DNA of 64,000 bases from Bacilli bacterium (GCA_900752905.1 CAADWX010000025.1:6978-70977); one strand, 5' to 3'; counted from the first letter of the stretch, positions 37,011 to 45,647 are shown. The notes: generated by a model not told the origin, from the sequence alone. Translations and numbers: made by a program.

Positions 37011-37601
37011 ATGAAATTAAAAAGAATAATTGCTTATATAATTGATTCTATATTTGTGAGTTTGATAACATCTATGATAGCTTTAATTAGCTTTTTAAAT
37101 CCAACTATAAATGAATATAACAAAACTTATAAAGAATACCAACAATTTAATCAAGATATTGTAGCAACTGAAAGTAAAATTGATACAGATAAATTAATAA
37201 ATGAGTCAACAGAATATTATTATAAACTTCAAAAATATTCTTTATCTACAAATATAATTGAAATATTTTGTTTAGTAGGATATTTTGTTATATTTGTTTC
37301 ATCAAATAATGGTCAATCTCTTGGCAAAAAAATAATGAAAATTAGAATAGCTCCTAATAAAGGAAATGTAAAATGGTATAACTATTTAGTTAGAATGATA
37401 ATTTTAAATGGTACATGGATTACAATTTTATCTTGTATTATGTTATTTATGTTACCACATAAAGCATTTTATATTACATCTATGGTTATGACTTATATAG
37501 GTTATGTAATAATATTAACTGATTTATTATTTATGTTATTTAGAAAAGATGAAAGAAGTTTACATGATATAGCTTCTAATACAAAAGTAATAGAAGCATA
37601 A
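37011..37601 (+). CDS. RDD family membrane protein
   Basis: 196 residues, four predicted membrane helices. It starts KLKRIIAYIIDSIFVS, the RDD-type first helix with Asp in the membrane, and has GQSLGKKIMKIRI and the closing DERSLHDIASNTKV, both hallmark segments. An outer loop of about 50 residues lies between helices 1 and 2. Transport or ion roles have been proposed for the family, but the substrate is unknown. An extended -10 promoter (TGATATAAT, 36987-36995) precedes it and a terminator follows. Confidence 0.85.
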   Translation: MKLKRIIAYIIDSIFVSLITSMIALISFLNPTINEYNKTYKEYQQFNQDIVATESKIDTDKLINESTEYYYKLQKYSLSTNIIEIFCLVGYFVIFVSSNNGQSLGKKIMKIRIAPNKGNVKWYNYLVRMIILNGTWITILSCIMLFMLPHKAFYITSMVMTYIGYVIILTDLLFMLFRKDERSLHDIASNTKVIEA

Positions 37602-37611
37602 AGATATAAAT

Positions 37612-37645
37612 TACCTAATTCAATAAAGAGTTAGGTATTTTTTTT
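37612..37645 (+). terminator. Terminator after the RDD gene
   Basis: TACCTAA / TTAGGTA with a 12-nt loop and eight T. It separates the RDD gene from the bacteriocin locus. Confidence 0.75.
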
Positions 37646-37733
37646 ATAAAAATAAAAAATTATTTTTTTTCATTTCTTTGCAGGAGTTTTAAATATACAT
37701 CTTGTATGTTTTAAGTAGGAGGTGAGAAAACGT

Positions 37734-39806
37734 ATGAAATTTCCAATTACAAGACAAGAAGGATTTAAAGATTGTGGAGCAGCCTGTCTTTCAATGATAA
37801 TAAAATACTATAAAGGATATGCTTCAATGGAATACTTAAGAGAAATAACACATACAACTAAATCTGGTACAAATGCTTATCATTTAATAGGAGGAGCGAG
37901 TGATATTGGATTTGATGCTAAAGGATTTAAGGTTGATATGGAAAATATTGATTCATTAGTTTTCCCTTGTATAGCGCATGTGACACTTGATAAAAAATAT
38001 AATCATTTTGTTGTTATTTATGGTGTTTCTAAGAATTATATAAAGATTGCTGATCCAGCAAATGGTTTAAAAAATTTAAAAAGAGAAGATTTTAAAAAGA
38101 TATTTAATAATGTAATTATAATACTTCATCCCTTAAAAAATATGCCAATTCAAAATAAGACTCAATCTTTTTTAGAATTTTCTTTTAGTATAGTAAAAAA
38201 ATATAAGAAATTATTTACATGTATTATTTTATTTTCATTGTTTATTACAACTCTTTCAATAGTAACTAGTTTTTATTTTAAAAATATATATGAGGCAACT
38301 TTATCATCAAAAACTAGTATAATATTGATATTTATCCTATTTTTTATTGTTTATTTATATAAAGTATTTACTGAATATTTTAGAAATAAACTTGTTATAG
38401 ATTTAAACCAAAAGATAAATCTTAACTTGACTCAAAGTGTTTTTCAAGATGTTTTGTCACTTCCGTATAATTATTTTAAAAGTAGAACTACAGGAGAAGT
38501 AATCTCTAGAATTAATGATTTAAATAGTATTAAAGATTTTATTGGTCAATTTTTTGTTACAATTTTTGTTGATATTGTTTTAACTTTATTAGTTTCGTTA
38601 ACTCTTTATTTTGTCTGTAAGCCTTTATTTTTATTTTCTATTTTGATTATAGTTATATATGTTTTAGCATCTTTAATATTTTTAAAACTATATGAAAAAA
38701 ATATTGAGAAGATTCAAAGACAAAGAGCTGATATAAATTCTTTTATGACTGAAAGTATTTCTGCATTTGAGACTATAAAAGGATTAAACTTAAAAGAAAA
38801 AATAACTAAAAAATTTAATAGAAAATACGTATTACATATAAAACAATTATTTAAGTTTAATACGATATATAATTTGGAATATTTTTTTAAAGAATTTATA
38901 AGTCAACTTGGTGTAGCTATTATGATTTTAATAGGATGTATTCTTTTATATGAAAATAAAATAACAGTAGGTGAATTGTTAGCTTTTAATGCATTGTTTT
39001 CTTATTTACTTGAACCAATTAAAAATATTATAAATACATCATCAAGCTATAAAGAAGCAAAAAGCGCTATAAAAAGAGTACAAGAATTACATATGGATAT
39101 AAAAGATGAAGGTGTTAATGTTGCTAAAATAAAGTCTATAGAATTTAAAAGTACTAATTATTCTTATGATAATGATTTAAGTTTATTAAAAGATATAAAT
39201 TTAAGAATTGATGAACGAGAAAAAATAGTTATTATGGGAGAAAGTGGTAGTGGCAAAAGTACTATGCTTAAATTAATAAAGAAATATTATCAAGCAAAAG
39301 ATAATTCTATTTATATAAATGATATTAATTTAAACTCTATTACTAAAAGTTCTATTGATTCTAAAATAGTATATATTTCTCAAAATGAAATGCTTTTTAC
39401 TGATACTTTAATTAATAATATTAAATTAGAACGAAATATAAAAGATAATAACTTAATAGAAATTTGTAAATTATGTCTAGTAGATAGTATTTATAAAAAT
39501 AATAATTTAGGTATTAATATGCTTATAGAAGAAAATGGTTTTAATTTATCAGGGGGAGAAAGGCAAAGAATAATTTTAGCTAGAAGTTTAGTAAATTATT
39601 TTGATGTTTTAATTATTGATGAGGGATTAAATCAAACTGATATAAGTACAGAAAGAAAAATACTTAAAAATCTTATTAATAAATATAAAGATAAAATTAT
39701 TATTTATGTAACTCATAGAAAAAATAATATAGATTTATTTAATAGATTTATAAATATTGAAAAAGGAGAAATAAAAATAGATGAAACCAGAAATAGATTT
39801 ATTTGA
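37734..39806 (+). CDS. Bacteriocin-processing peptidase/ABC exporter (C39 type)
   Basis: 690 residues from the ATG at 37734, eight bases after AGGAGGTGA. The peptidase C39 domain (1-125) has the catalytic Cys in FKDCGAACLS (C14), His in NHFVVIYG (H91) and Asp in IADPANG (D107). It cuts leaders after Gly-Gly. Six membrane helices follow (about 150-430). The ATPase domain has GESGSGKST (502-510), LSGGERQRIILARSL (from 605), VLIIDEG and YVTHRKN. The D-loop is DEGLNQTD rather than DEATSALD. First gene of a five-gene locus with two double-glycine peptides, so it likely matures and exports them. Confidence 0.95.
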   Translation: MKFPITRQEGFKDCGAACLSMIIKYYKGYASMEYLREITHTTKSGTNAYHLIGGASDIGFDAKGFKVDMENIDSLVFPCIAHVTLDKKYNHFVVIYGVSKNYIKIADPANGLKNLKREDFKKIFNNVIIILHPLKNMPIQNKTQSFLEFSFSIVKKYKKLFTCIILFSLFITTLSIVTSFYFKNIYEATLSSKTSIILIFILFFIVYLYKVFTEYFRNKLVIDLNQKINLNLTQSVFQDVLSLPYNYFKSRTTGEVISRINDLNSIKDFIGQFFVTIFVDIVLTLLVSLTLYFVCKPLFLFSILIIVIYVLASLIFLKLYEKNIEKIQRQRADINSFMTESISAFETIKGLNLKEKITKKFNRKYVLHIKQLFKFNTIYNLEYFFKEFISQLGVAIMILIGCILLYENKITVGELLAFNALFSYLLEPIKNIINTSSSYKEAKSAIKRVQELHMDIKDEGVNVAKIKSIEFKSTNYSYDNDLSLLKDINLRIDEREKIVIMGESGSGKSTMLKLIKKYYQAKDNSIYINDINLNSITKSSIDSKIVYISQNEMLFTDTLINNIKLERNIKDNNLIEICKLCLVDSIYKNNNLGINMLIEENGFNLSGGERQRIILARSLVNYFDVLIIDEGLNQTDISTERKILKNLINKYKDKIIIYVTHRKNNIDLFNRFINIEKGEIKIDETRNRFI

Positions 39807-40239
39807 TGAATTTTATATGAATGAAATAATAATAAACCGTAAGGTACCTAAAAATACTTTAATTTATATAATAATTTTAATTTTATCTATTTGTCTTTTA
39901 TTTACTGTATCTTTATTTAAATATCCTAAGTATATGACATATCAGGGATATGTTGAAGAAAGAGGTGATTTGATTGTTATTAAGACTTATGTTAAGAGTG
40001 ATGAGAATGTTTTTCATGATATAAAATATTTAATATATAATAATGAAAAAATAAAAATAGAAGATATTAATTATGGACAAGATATTATTTATGAAAATAG
40101 TAATGAATATAAAGAGGTTAATATAAAAATAGGAAGAAAAGTAAGAGATGAAACTTATATTCAATTTAAATTATTTAAAGAAAATACTACTTTATTAAAA
40201 GAATTATACAATAGAATAAGAAAGGATTTGGTTATATGA
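39781..40239 (+). CDS. Short bacteriocin export accessory protein
   Basis: 152 residues, overlapping the exporter gene by 26 bases and the first peptide gene by the ATGA type. A cytosolic N-end of about 25 residues is followed by one membrane helix (about 26-48) and an outer beta-rich part (YQGYVEERGDLIVIKTYV... to the C-terminus). The topology is that of HlyD-like accessory proteins of class II bacteriocin exporters, but far shorter than the usual 450 residues and without the long coiled hairpin. The name is therefore given from position and topology, not clear homology. Confidence 0.65.
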   Translation: MKPEIDLFDEFYMNEIIINRKVPKNTLIYIIILILSICLLFTVSLFKYPKYMTYQGYVEERGDLIVIKTYVKSDENVFHDIKYLIYNNEKIKIEDINYGQDIIYENSNEYKEVNIKIGRKVRDETYIQFKLFKENTTLLKELYNRIRKDLVI

Positions 40240-40376
40240 AACAATTACAAAATGATGATTTGAAAAAAGTAAATGGAGGGGCTTTTAATTGGGCTATTGC
40301 AACAGCAGTTATTGCTGGAGTTACATTTATTATAGGTGTAATAGATGGTTACACTAGAAAGTTAGCATGTCATTAG
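40236..40376 (+). CDS. Double-glycine leader bacteriocin-like peptide A
   Basis: 46 residues. The leader MKQLQNDDLKKVNGG is a textbook double-glycine leader with the Leu/Leu/Val spacing seen by C39 peptidases. Cleavage after G15 leaves a 31-residue peptide: hydrophobic, with GVIDG (34-38), a GxxxG helix-contact motif, then the basic end RKLACH with a single Cys (C45). The ATG overlaps the accessory protein stop, so translation is coupled. Composition and motif fit class IIb two-peptide bacteriocins. Signalling peptide is an alternative, but no sensor kinase is nearby. Confidence 0.85.
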   Translation: MKQLQNDDLKKVNGGAFNWAIATAVIAGVTFIIGVIDGYTRKLACH

Positions 40377-40386
40377 GAGGTAAAAT

Positions 40387-40545
40387 ATGAAGCAATTAAA
40401 AAAAGAAGAATTAAAAGAAATAAATGGAGGAGCATTTACTGCATCACTTTTAAATGCTATTTCAAGAGCTGGAAGTCTTATACTTGAACTTGGTAGAAGT
40501 GTAGGCTCTTCGATAAGAAGATTCATGACTAATTCGTTATGTTAA
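40387..40545 (+). CDS. Double-glycine leader bacteriocin-like peptide B
   Basis: 52 residues, ten bases after peptide A, with its own AGGAGG site. The leader MKQLKKEELKEINGG is nearly the same as that of peptide A, and both mature peptides begin Ala-Phe. The mature part has 37 residues with an amphipathic helix, GRSVG (36-40, GxxxG), the basic SSIRRF and a terminal Cys (C52). Two peptides with like leaders, both with GxxxG and side by side, is the pattern of a two-component bacteriocin. Confidence 0.85.
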   Translation: MKQLKKEELKEINGGAFTASLLNAISRAGSLILELGRSVGSSIRRFMTNSLC

Positions 40546-40700
40546 AAAAATTATATAAGTATAAAAAGATAGTTATAATTTTAGGTATAATTATTACACT
40601 TCCTTTTACTTTACCTTTAATTACAATTATATTTAAATTTATATTTGATGCAGGATTTTGTGTAGGAAAATTTGTGTTTCAATATGCATTAAAACCATAA
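40539..40700 (+). CDS. Small hydrophobic protein, possible immunity protein
   Basis: 53 residues; its ATG lies inside the last codons of peptide B (7-base overlap). A basic N-end (MLKKLYKYKK) precedes a long hydrophobic stretch (about 11-35), then FKFIFDAGFCVGKFVFQY and KP. No double-glycine leader. Position at the end of the locus and a one- or two-helix membrane form fit a bacteriocin immunity protein. It could also be a third, leaderless peptide. A terminator follows directly. Confidence 0.65.
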   Translation: MLKKLYKYKKIVIILGIIITLPFTLPLITIIFKFIFDAGFCVGKFVFQYALKP

Positions 40701-40725
40701 GGAAGCTTGATTAAGCTTCTTTTTA
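40700..40725 (+). terminator. Terminator of the bacteriocin locus
   Basis: GAAGCTT / AAGCTTC stem with T tail. Confidence 0.75.
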
Positions 40726-40747
40726 AGTAGACTAATTTTAATTTATC

Positions 40748-40756
40748 TGATATAAT
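40748..40756 (+). promoter_or_regulatory. Extended -10 promoter (TGATATAAT) of the RNase J gene
   Basis: TG-A-TATAAT with -10 at 40751-40756; no clear -35. Confidence 0.6.
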
Positions 40757-40789
40757 GTTTAAAGCAATTAATTAGAAAGGAGAAAAAAT

Positions 40790-42436
40790 ATGTCAAAAAT
40801 AAAAATTTTCGCACTTGGCGGATTAAATGAAACCGGAAAAAATATGTATGTTGTAAATGTGGATGAGAATATATTTATACTTGATGCTGGTTCAATGTAT
40901 CCAGATGATAAAATGCTTGGTATTGATTATATAATTCCATCTTATGATTATATAAAAGAAAATGAGAAAAAAATAAAAGGTATATTTTTAACTCATGGAC
41001 ATGATGACCAAATTGGTGCTGTATCTGATATAGTATCAGCATTACCAAATATTCCTATATATGGTACTGAATTTACTATTGAAATATTAAAAAGTGAATT
41101 AGAGGAAGATAATATTAAATGTAATAATTTAAATGTTATTACTCCTCACAAAAGTATTAATTTTGGACATATTAGCATATTTCCAATTTCTGTTACGCAT
41201 TCTGTTCCAGGAAGTGTTGCTTATGTAATAAATACACCTGATGGAGCAATCGTTTATACAGGAAACTTTATATTTGATCAAAAGATGCAAGATAGTTATA
41301 AAACTGATATTGGTAAACTTGCGTATGTTGGTAAACAAGGAGTATTATGTTTATTAAGTGAGTCATTATATGCTGAAAAATCAGGATATACATCACCTAA
41401 AAACAGAATAAATAAGTTTATAAGTGAGTTATTAAATCAAAATGACGGTAGAATTATATTTAATTGTTCTCAGACACAATTTTATAGAATTCAAGAATTA
41501 TTAGATGAGGCAACTAATTATAAGAGAAGTGTTGTAATTCTTGGTAAAAGATTAGAAAAAATCGTTAATAAAGCTATTGAACTTGGATATATGAAATTTA
41601 ATCCAAAATATTTGAAATCACTTTCTCATATAAATGATGATGGTGTTATTGTAATTGTATCTGATGAAAGAGAAAGACCTTTTTCTAATATAAATAGGAT
41701 AATTAAGGGTTATGATAAATTTATTAAATTAAGACAAGAAGATATAGTAGTTTTCGCACAACCTGTTTATGATGGTATGGAAAAATCAGCTACTAAAACT
41801 TATGATGATATTGCTAAATTTGGTTGTAGTTTAAATATTATATCAGATAAAAAATATTTAGGATATCATGCTTCAAGTGAAGATTTAATGATGATGATTA
41901 ATCTTATGAATCCAAAATATTATTTTCCGGTTATTGGTGAATATAGACATTTAGTTGAAAATGCTAATGCTGCTAAAAAAGTAGGTATTAAGGATAAAAA
42001 CATTTTAGTTAAGTTAAATGGACAAGTAGTTACTTTTTTAAATGGTAAATTAGTTGAAAATGATGAAACTATAAAAGTAGATGAAATTTTAATTGATGGA
42101 AAAACTGTTGGTGACATTAGTGAATTAGTAGTTAAAGATAGAGAACTTTTAAGTGAAAATGGTATTGTTCTTGTAAGTACTACTATAGATAGAACAAGTA
42201 AAAAGATATTATCTGGTCCAGAAATATTAACTCGTGGTTTTATTTATGTAAAAGATAATATAGATATAATTAAAGAGGCTGAAAAAATTGCTCTTTCTGT
42301 AATTAATGAAAATATAAATAATAATTATGTTGATTTTAATAAAATTAAAACTGGTATTAGAGATAAACTTGGACGTTATTTATATAAAGAAACTGAATGT
42401 AAACCAATGATATTAATTGTAATAGGTGAAGTATAA
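40790..42436 (+). CDS. RNase J family protein, J2-like with degenerate metal site
   Basis: 548 residues with the full RNase J layout: MBL fold, inserted beta-CASP domain, C-terminal domain. The metal motif is LTHGHDDQIG (H69, H71, D73, Q74), where active J1 has His at the last site. YTGNF (N159) replaces the metal-binding Asp. GYHASSED stands where HGS is expected, and the last ligand is PVIGEYR (I382 for His). H137 (THSVP) is kept. Bacillus RNase J2 has a similar loss, so this is likely a J2-type partner for an active J1 elsewhere. The ATG follows AAAGGAG; single-gene unit with terminator. Confidence 0.9.
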   Translation: MSKIKIFALGGLNETGKNMYVVNVDENIFILDAGSMYPDDKMLGIDYIIPSYDYIKENEKKIKGIFLTHGHDDQIGAVSDIVSALPNIPIYGTEFTIEILKSELEEDNIKCNNLNVITPHKSINFGHISIFPISVTHSVPGSVAYVINTPDGAIVYTGNFIFDQKMQDSYKTDIGKLAYVGKQGVLCLLSESLYAEKSGYTSPKNRINKFISELLNQNDGRIIFNCSQTQFYRIQELLDEATNYKRSVVILGKRLEKIVNKAIELGYMKFNPKYLKSLSHINDDGVIVIVSDERERPFSNINRIIKGYDKFIKLRQEDIVVFAQPVYDGMEKSATKTYDDIAKFGCSLNIISDKKYLGYHASSEDLMMMINLMNPKYYFPVIGEYRHLVENANAAKKVGIKDKNILVKLNGQVVTFLNGKLVENDETIKVDEILIDGKTVGDISELVVKDRELLSENGIVLVSTTIDRTSKKILSGPEILTRGFIYVKDNIDIIKEAEKIALSVINENINNNYVDFNKIKTGIRDKLGRYLYKETECKPMILIVIGEV

Positions 42437-42459
42437 AGCAATTTTTATTGCTTTTTTTC
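42435..42459 (+). terminator. Terminator of the RNase J gene
   Basis: AAAGCAAT / ATTGCTTT with T run, overlapping the stop. Confidence 0.8.
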
Positions 42460-42502
42460 ATATTTATTATTATTTTTTAATAAAATTTATTGGTGATGCT
42501 TT

Positions 42503-42742
42503 TTGAAAATAATAGATGAAATTAGAAGTTACGTAATGGAAGAAAAGTTTGAATTTAGATTTATTGATAATAAACTAGATGTTATTAATTATAAAAGTAT
42601 CACTCATTTTGATTCAAATAAAATTATTATTAGTCATAATAATGGGTATATAACTATAAATGGTATTAATCTATCAGTGTCAAAGCTTTTAAATAATGAA
42701 ATAATGATTAATGGGAAATTGAATAGTATAGAAATAAGGTGA
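42503..42742 (+). CDS. yqfC: Sporulation protein YqfC
   Basis: 79 residues of the YabP/YqfC family. The segments DVINYKSITHFDSNKIII, YITINGINLSVSKLLNNEIMINGKL and the final ISIE-like NSIEIR match the family. In Bacillus, yqfC is a sigma-E-dependent gene needed for normal sporulation. The start is TTG at 42503, supported by TTGGTGATG upstream. It overlaps yqfD by four bases if yqfD starts at its GTG. Confidence 0.9.
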   Translation: MKIIDEIRSYVMEEKFEFRFIDNKLDVINYKSITHFDSNKIIISHNNGYITINGINLSVSKLLNNEIMINGKLNSIEIR

Positions 42743-43890
42743 TTTATATTAATAGTAAGGTAAGGGTAAGAATAACTGGAAAGAATATAGATCGTTTTAT
42801 AAATAGATTAATAAGAAATGATTTTACTATTTATAATTTAACTCGTATAAATAGAAAGAGTATAATTGTTTTAATTCCATATATAGAACTTGATAAGTTA
42901 TATGAAATAAAAACAATTTATGAAATAGATGTTGTAGATTATAAGGGTGGAAAAAAAGTAAATAAAATATTTAAGGAAAACAAATATATAATTATATCTA
43001 TTATTATTGGATTTATTATACTTAGAATTTTAACTTCTTTAATTTTTAATATAGAAATAGTACATAATAATAAAGAGTTAAGAAATATAGTTGAAAATGA
43101 ATTAAGTAAAAATGGGATAAAAAAATATTCATTTAAAAAAAATTATAATGAATTAAATAAAATCAAAGATACAATCTTAACTAAATATAAAGATAATATT
43201 GAATGGATAGAAATAGAAGAAAAAGGTACAAAATATATTGTAAGACTTGAAGAAAGAATAAATAAAAATATAATTGATGATAATAAGATGCAAGATATAG
43301 TGGCGTCAAGAGATGCTCTTTTATTAAATGTAGAAGCTGATAAGGGTGAAGTTATAAGAAATAAGAATGATTATGTTCATAAGGGTGATGTTGTAATTAG
43401 TCATAATATAACTTTAAATGGAGAGGTAAAAAGAAGTGTAAAAGCAATAGGAAAAATTTATGGTGAGGTATGGTATAATGTTTCTATTGAGTATCCTTAT
43501 CATTATAAAATTGAAAAGATAACTGATGAAAACAAAAAAGTACTTGCTTTTTATTTCTTTAATAAAAAAATAGAACTTTTTAATTTTAAAAAGTATAAAA
43601 CTAAGAAAATAACTATAAATAAACAATTAACTAATAATGTATTTCCAATAAAATTAGTTTTAGAGAATCAAAAAAAAACAAATATAATAGAAGAAAATAA
43701 TACAAAAGAAGAAGCTATCAAAAAAGCTGAATTAAAAGCTAAAGAAGAAATAGAAAAAGATTTAAATGAAAAAGAATATATAATTGATATAAAAAAATTG
43801 AAAGTTTCTGAAAATAATAGTAAAATAAAGGTAGATTTTTTTGTTTCTGTATACAAGGATATAACTGAAGTATTAGAAATAGTAGAATAG
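42739..43890 (+). CDS. yqfD: Sporulation protein YqfD
   Basis: 383 residues. The N-terminal soluble part (KVRVRITGKNIDRFINRLI...) precedes one membrane helix (about 77-97) and a long outer part. The outer part has the family core around WIEIEEKGTKYIVRLEE, ADKGEVIRNKNDYVHKGDVVISHNI and VKAIGKIYGEVWYN. Mother-cell membrane protein of sporulation, partner of YqfC. Start choice is unclear: GTG 42739 lacks a ribosome site because AAGGTGA overlaps it; an ATT at 42748 has ideal spacing from AAGGTGA. phoH and yqfF, usual neighbours before ybeY, are absent. Confidence 0.9.
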   Translation: MIYINSKVRVRITGKNIDRFINRLIRNDFTIYNLTRINRKSIIVLIPYIELDKLYEIKTIYEIDVVDYKGGKKVNKIFKENKYIIISIIIGFIILRILTSLIFNIEIVHNNKELRNIVENELSKNGIKKYSFKKNYNELNKIKDTILTKYKDNIEWIEIEEKGTKYIVRLEERINKNIIDDNKMQDIVASRDALLLNVEADKGEVIRNKNDYVHKGDVVISHNITLNGEVKRSVKAIGKIYGEVWYNVSIEYPYHYKIEKITDENKKVLAFYFFNKKIELFNFKKYKTKKITINKQLTNNVFPIKLVLENQKKTNIIEENNTKEEAIKKAELKAKEEIEKDLNEKEYIIDIKKLKVSENNSKIKVDFFVSVYKDITEVLEIVE

Positions 43891-43898
43891 AGGTATTT

Positions 43899-44339
43899 AT
43901 GTTTGAAATAAATAATTTAACAGATGAAAAAATAGAAGAATTAAAATATTTAGATGAGGTAATTAAATATACATTAAAATGTGAAAATGCAATAGATGCT
44001 GAATTAGATGTAATTATAGTGGATAATGAATATATTCATAAAATAAATAAGGAATATAGAGGTGTTGATAGACCAACTGATGTTATATCTTTTGCGCTTG
44101 AAGATGAACCTGATATTAAGTTAGATCATAGAATACTTGGTGATATATATATATCAATTGATAAGGCAAGAGAACAAGCAAATGAATATGGTCATAGTTT
44201 AAAAAGAGAATTATGTTTTTTAACTGTACATGGTGTACTTCATTTACTTGGGTATGATCATATGAAAAGTAAAAAAGATGAAGAGGTAATGTTTGGAAAA
44301 CAAGATAAGATATTAAATGATTTAGGAATTGAGAGGTAA
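43899..44339 (+). CDS. ybeY: Endoribonuclease YbeY (16S rRNA maturation)
   Basis: 146 residues. The zinc motif is LTVHGVLHLLGYDHMK (HGxLHLxGyDH), and upstream are NKEYRGVDRPTDVISFALED and LGDIYISIDKA, all diagnostic. It acts in 3' end maturation of 16S rRNA and ribosome quality control with Era, which is encoded two genes downstream. The ATG follows AGAGGTATTT. Tight operon with cdd (3-base gap). Confidence 0.97.
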   Translation: MFEINNLTDEKIEELKYLDEVIKYTLKCENAIDAELDVIIVDNEYIHKINKEYRGVDRPTDVISFALEDEPDIKLDHRILGDIYISIDKAREQANEYGHSLKRELCFLTVHGVLHLLGYDHMKSKKDEEVMFGKQDKILNDLGIER

Positions 44340-44342
44340 TTT

Positions 44343-44726
44343 ATGAAAGAGAAGTTAGAAAAAGTTTTAAAAAACGCTTATAGTCCTTATTATAATTTTA
44401 AAGTTGGTTCTATAGTTGTTATGAAAGACGGTAGTGAGTTTATTGGAGTAAATGTTGAAAACGCAAATGGTACTAGTATATGTGCTGAAAGACATGCTAT
44501 AGGTTCTGCTATTGCTCATGGATATAAAAAGGGTGATTTTGATAGAATATATGTAATGCTTGAAAATGGTGAATTTGGTACTCCTTGTTTTGCATGTAGA
44601 CAGGTAATTTTAGAATTTTTTGATAAGGATAGTAAGGTAATTTGTGTTAATAAAAATGGAGAAGAAAAAAATTATACAGTATCTGAGTTATGCCCTTTTC
44701 CATTTGATAGTGAGGATTTAAAATGA
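44343..44726 (+). CDS. cdd: Cytidine deaminase
   Basis: 127 residues, tetrameric type. The zinc site uses CAERHAIGSAI (Cys and catalytic Glu) and PCFACRQVILEF (two Cys). The start region has AYSPYYNFKVGSIVVMKDG, the substrate-binding segment. It converts cytidine and deoxycytidine to uridine forms for salvage. In the usual ybeY-(dgkA)-cdd-era order, but dgkA is missing. It overlaps era by four bases (ATGA). Confidence 0.97.
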   Translation: MKEKLEKVLKNAYSPYYNFKVGSIVVMKDGSEFIGVNVENANGTSICAERHAIGSAIAHGYKKGDFDRIYVMLENGEFGTPCFACRQVILEFFDKDSKVICVNKNGEEKNYTVSELCPFPFDSEDLK

Positions 44727-45610
44727 AAAGTGGATTTGTAGGAGTAGTTGGAAGACCAAATGCTGGTAAATCAACTTTAATTAATGCAATAATTGGTAAG
44801 AAGGTAGCAATTACAAGTAATAAACCTCAAACAACAAGAAATGTGATTCATGGTATATATAATGAAATTGATACACAAATAATATTTGTAGATACACCTG
44901 GTATACATAAACCAAATCATAAACTTGGAGATTATTTAAATAAGCAAGCATATACTAGTAGTTATGATGTTGATGTTATTTTATTTATGATTGATGCAAG
45001 TGAAGAATTTGGTAGAGGTGATATGTTTGTTTTAGATAAAATCAAAAATAATAATAAACCTATAATTTTAGTTTTAAATAAAATAGATAAATTTTCTAAA
45101 GAAGAATTATTTAAAAAGATATTAGAGTATCAAAAAATATATGAATTTAATGATATTGTACCTGTATCTGCTTTAAAAAAGAATAATATAAAAGAGTTAA
45201 TTAAAACAATAAAGAAGTATTTGACTGATGATATAAAGTATTATGATGATTCATATATTACTAATAAACCTATTTCATTTTTAGTATCAGAAATTGTACG
45301 TGAAAAGATTTTTAATATGACAAAAGAGGAAGTACCACACTCACTTACTTGTGTTATAGAGGGTATAAAAAATAAAAAGGATAGTAGTTATATAAATGTT
45401 GCTATTATTGTAGATAGAGAATCTCTTAAAAAGATAATAATTGGTAAGGGTGGCAATATGATTAAAAATATAGGTATAAAAGCACGCCCTGAAATAGAAG
45501 AACTATTAGGTAAGAAAGTATATTTAGAATTATATGTTAAAGTAATTGAAAATTGGAGAGATAGAGAAAAATATTTAAGAGATTTTGGTTTTAATGATTT
45601 TGATGAATAA
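44723..45610 (+). CDS. era: GTPase Era
   Basis: 295 residues. G1 is GRPNAGKST, G3 DTPGIHKP, G4 NKID, and G5 SALKKNN. The C-terminal KH domain has IIVDRESLKKIIIGKGGNMIKNIGIKARPEIEELLGKKVYLELYVKV. Era binds the 3' end of 16S rRNA and checks 30S assembly. It overlaps cdd by four bases; recO follows after two small genes. Confidence 0.98.
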   Translation: MKSGFVGVVGRPNAGKSTLINAIIGKKVAITSNKPQTTRNVIHGIYNEIDTQIIFVDTPGIHKPNHKLGDYLNKQAYTSSYDVDVILFMIDASEEFGRGDMFVLDKIKNNNKPIILVLNKIDKFSKEELFKKILEYQKIYEFNDIVPVSALKKNNIKELIKTIKKYLTDDIKYYDDSYITNKPISFLVSEIVREKIFNMTKEEVPHSLTCVIEGIKNKKDSSYINVAIIVDRESLKKIIIGKGGNMIKNIGIKARPEIEELLGKKVYLELYVKVIENWRDREKYLRDFGFNDFDE

Positions 45611-45647
45611 TTTTTTATATTAGTACCAAAATAAAATAGGTGATAAT

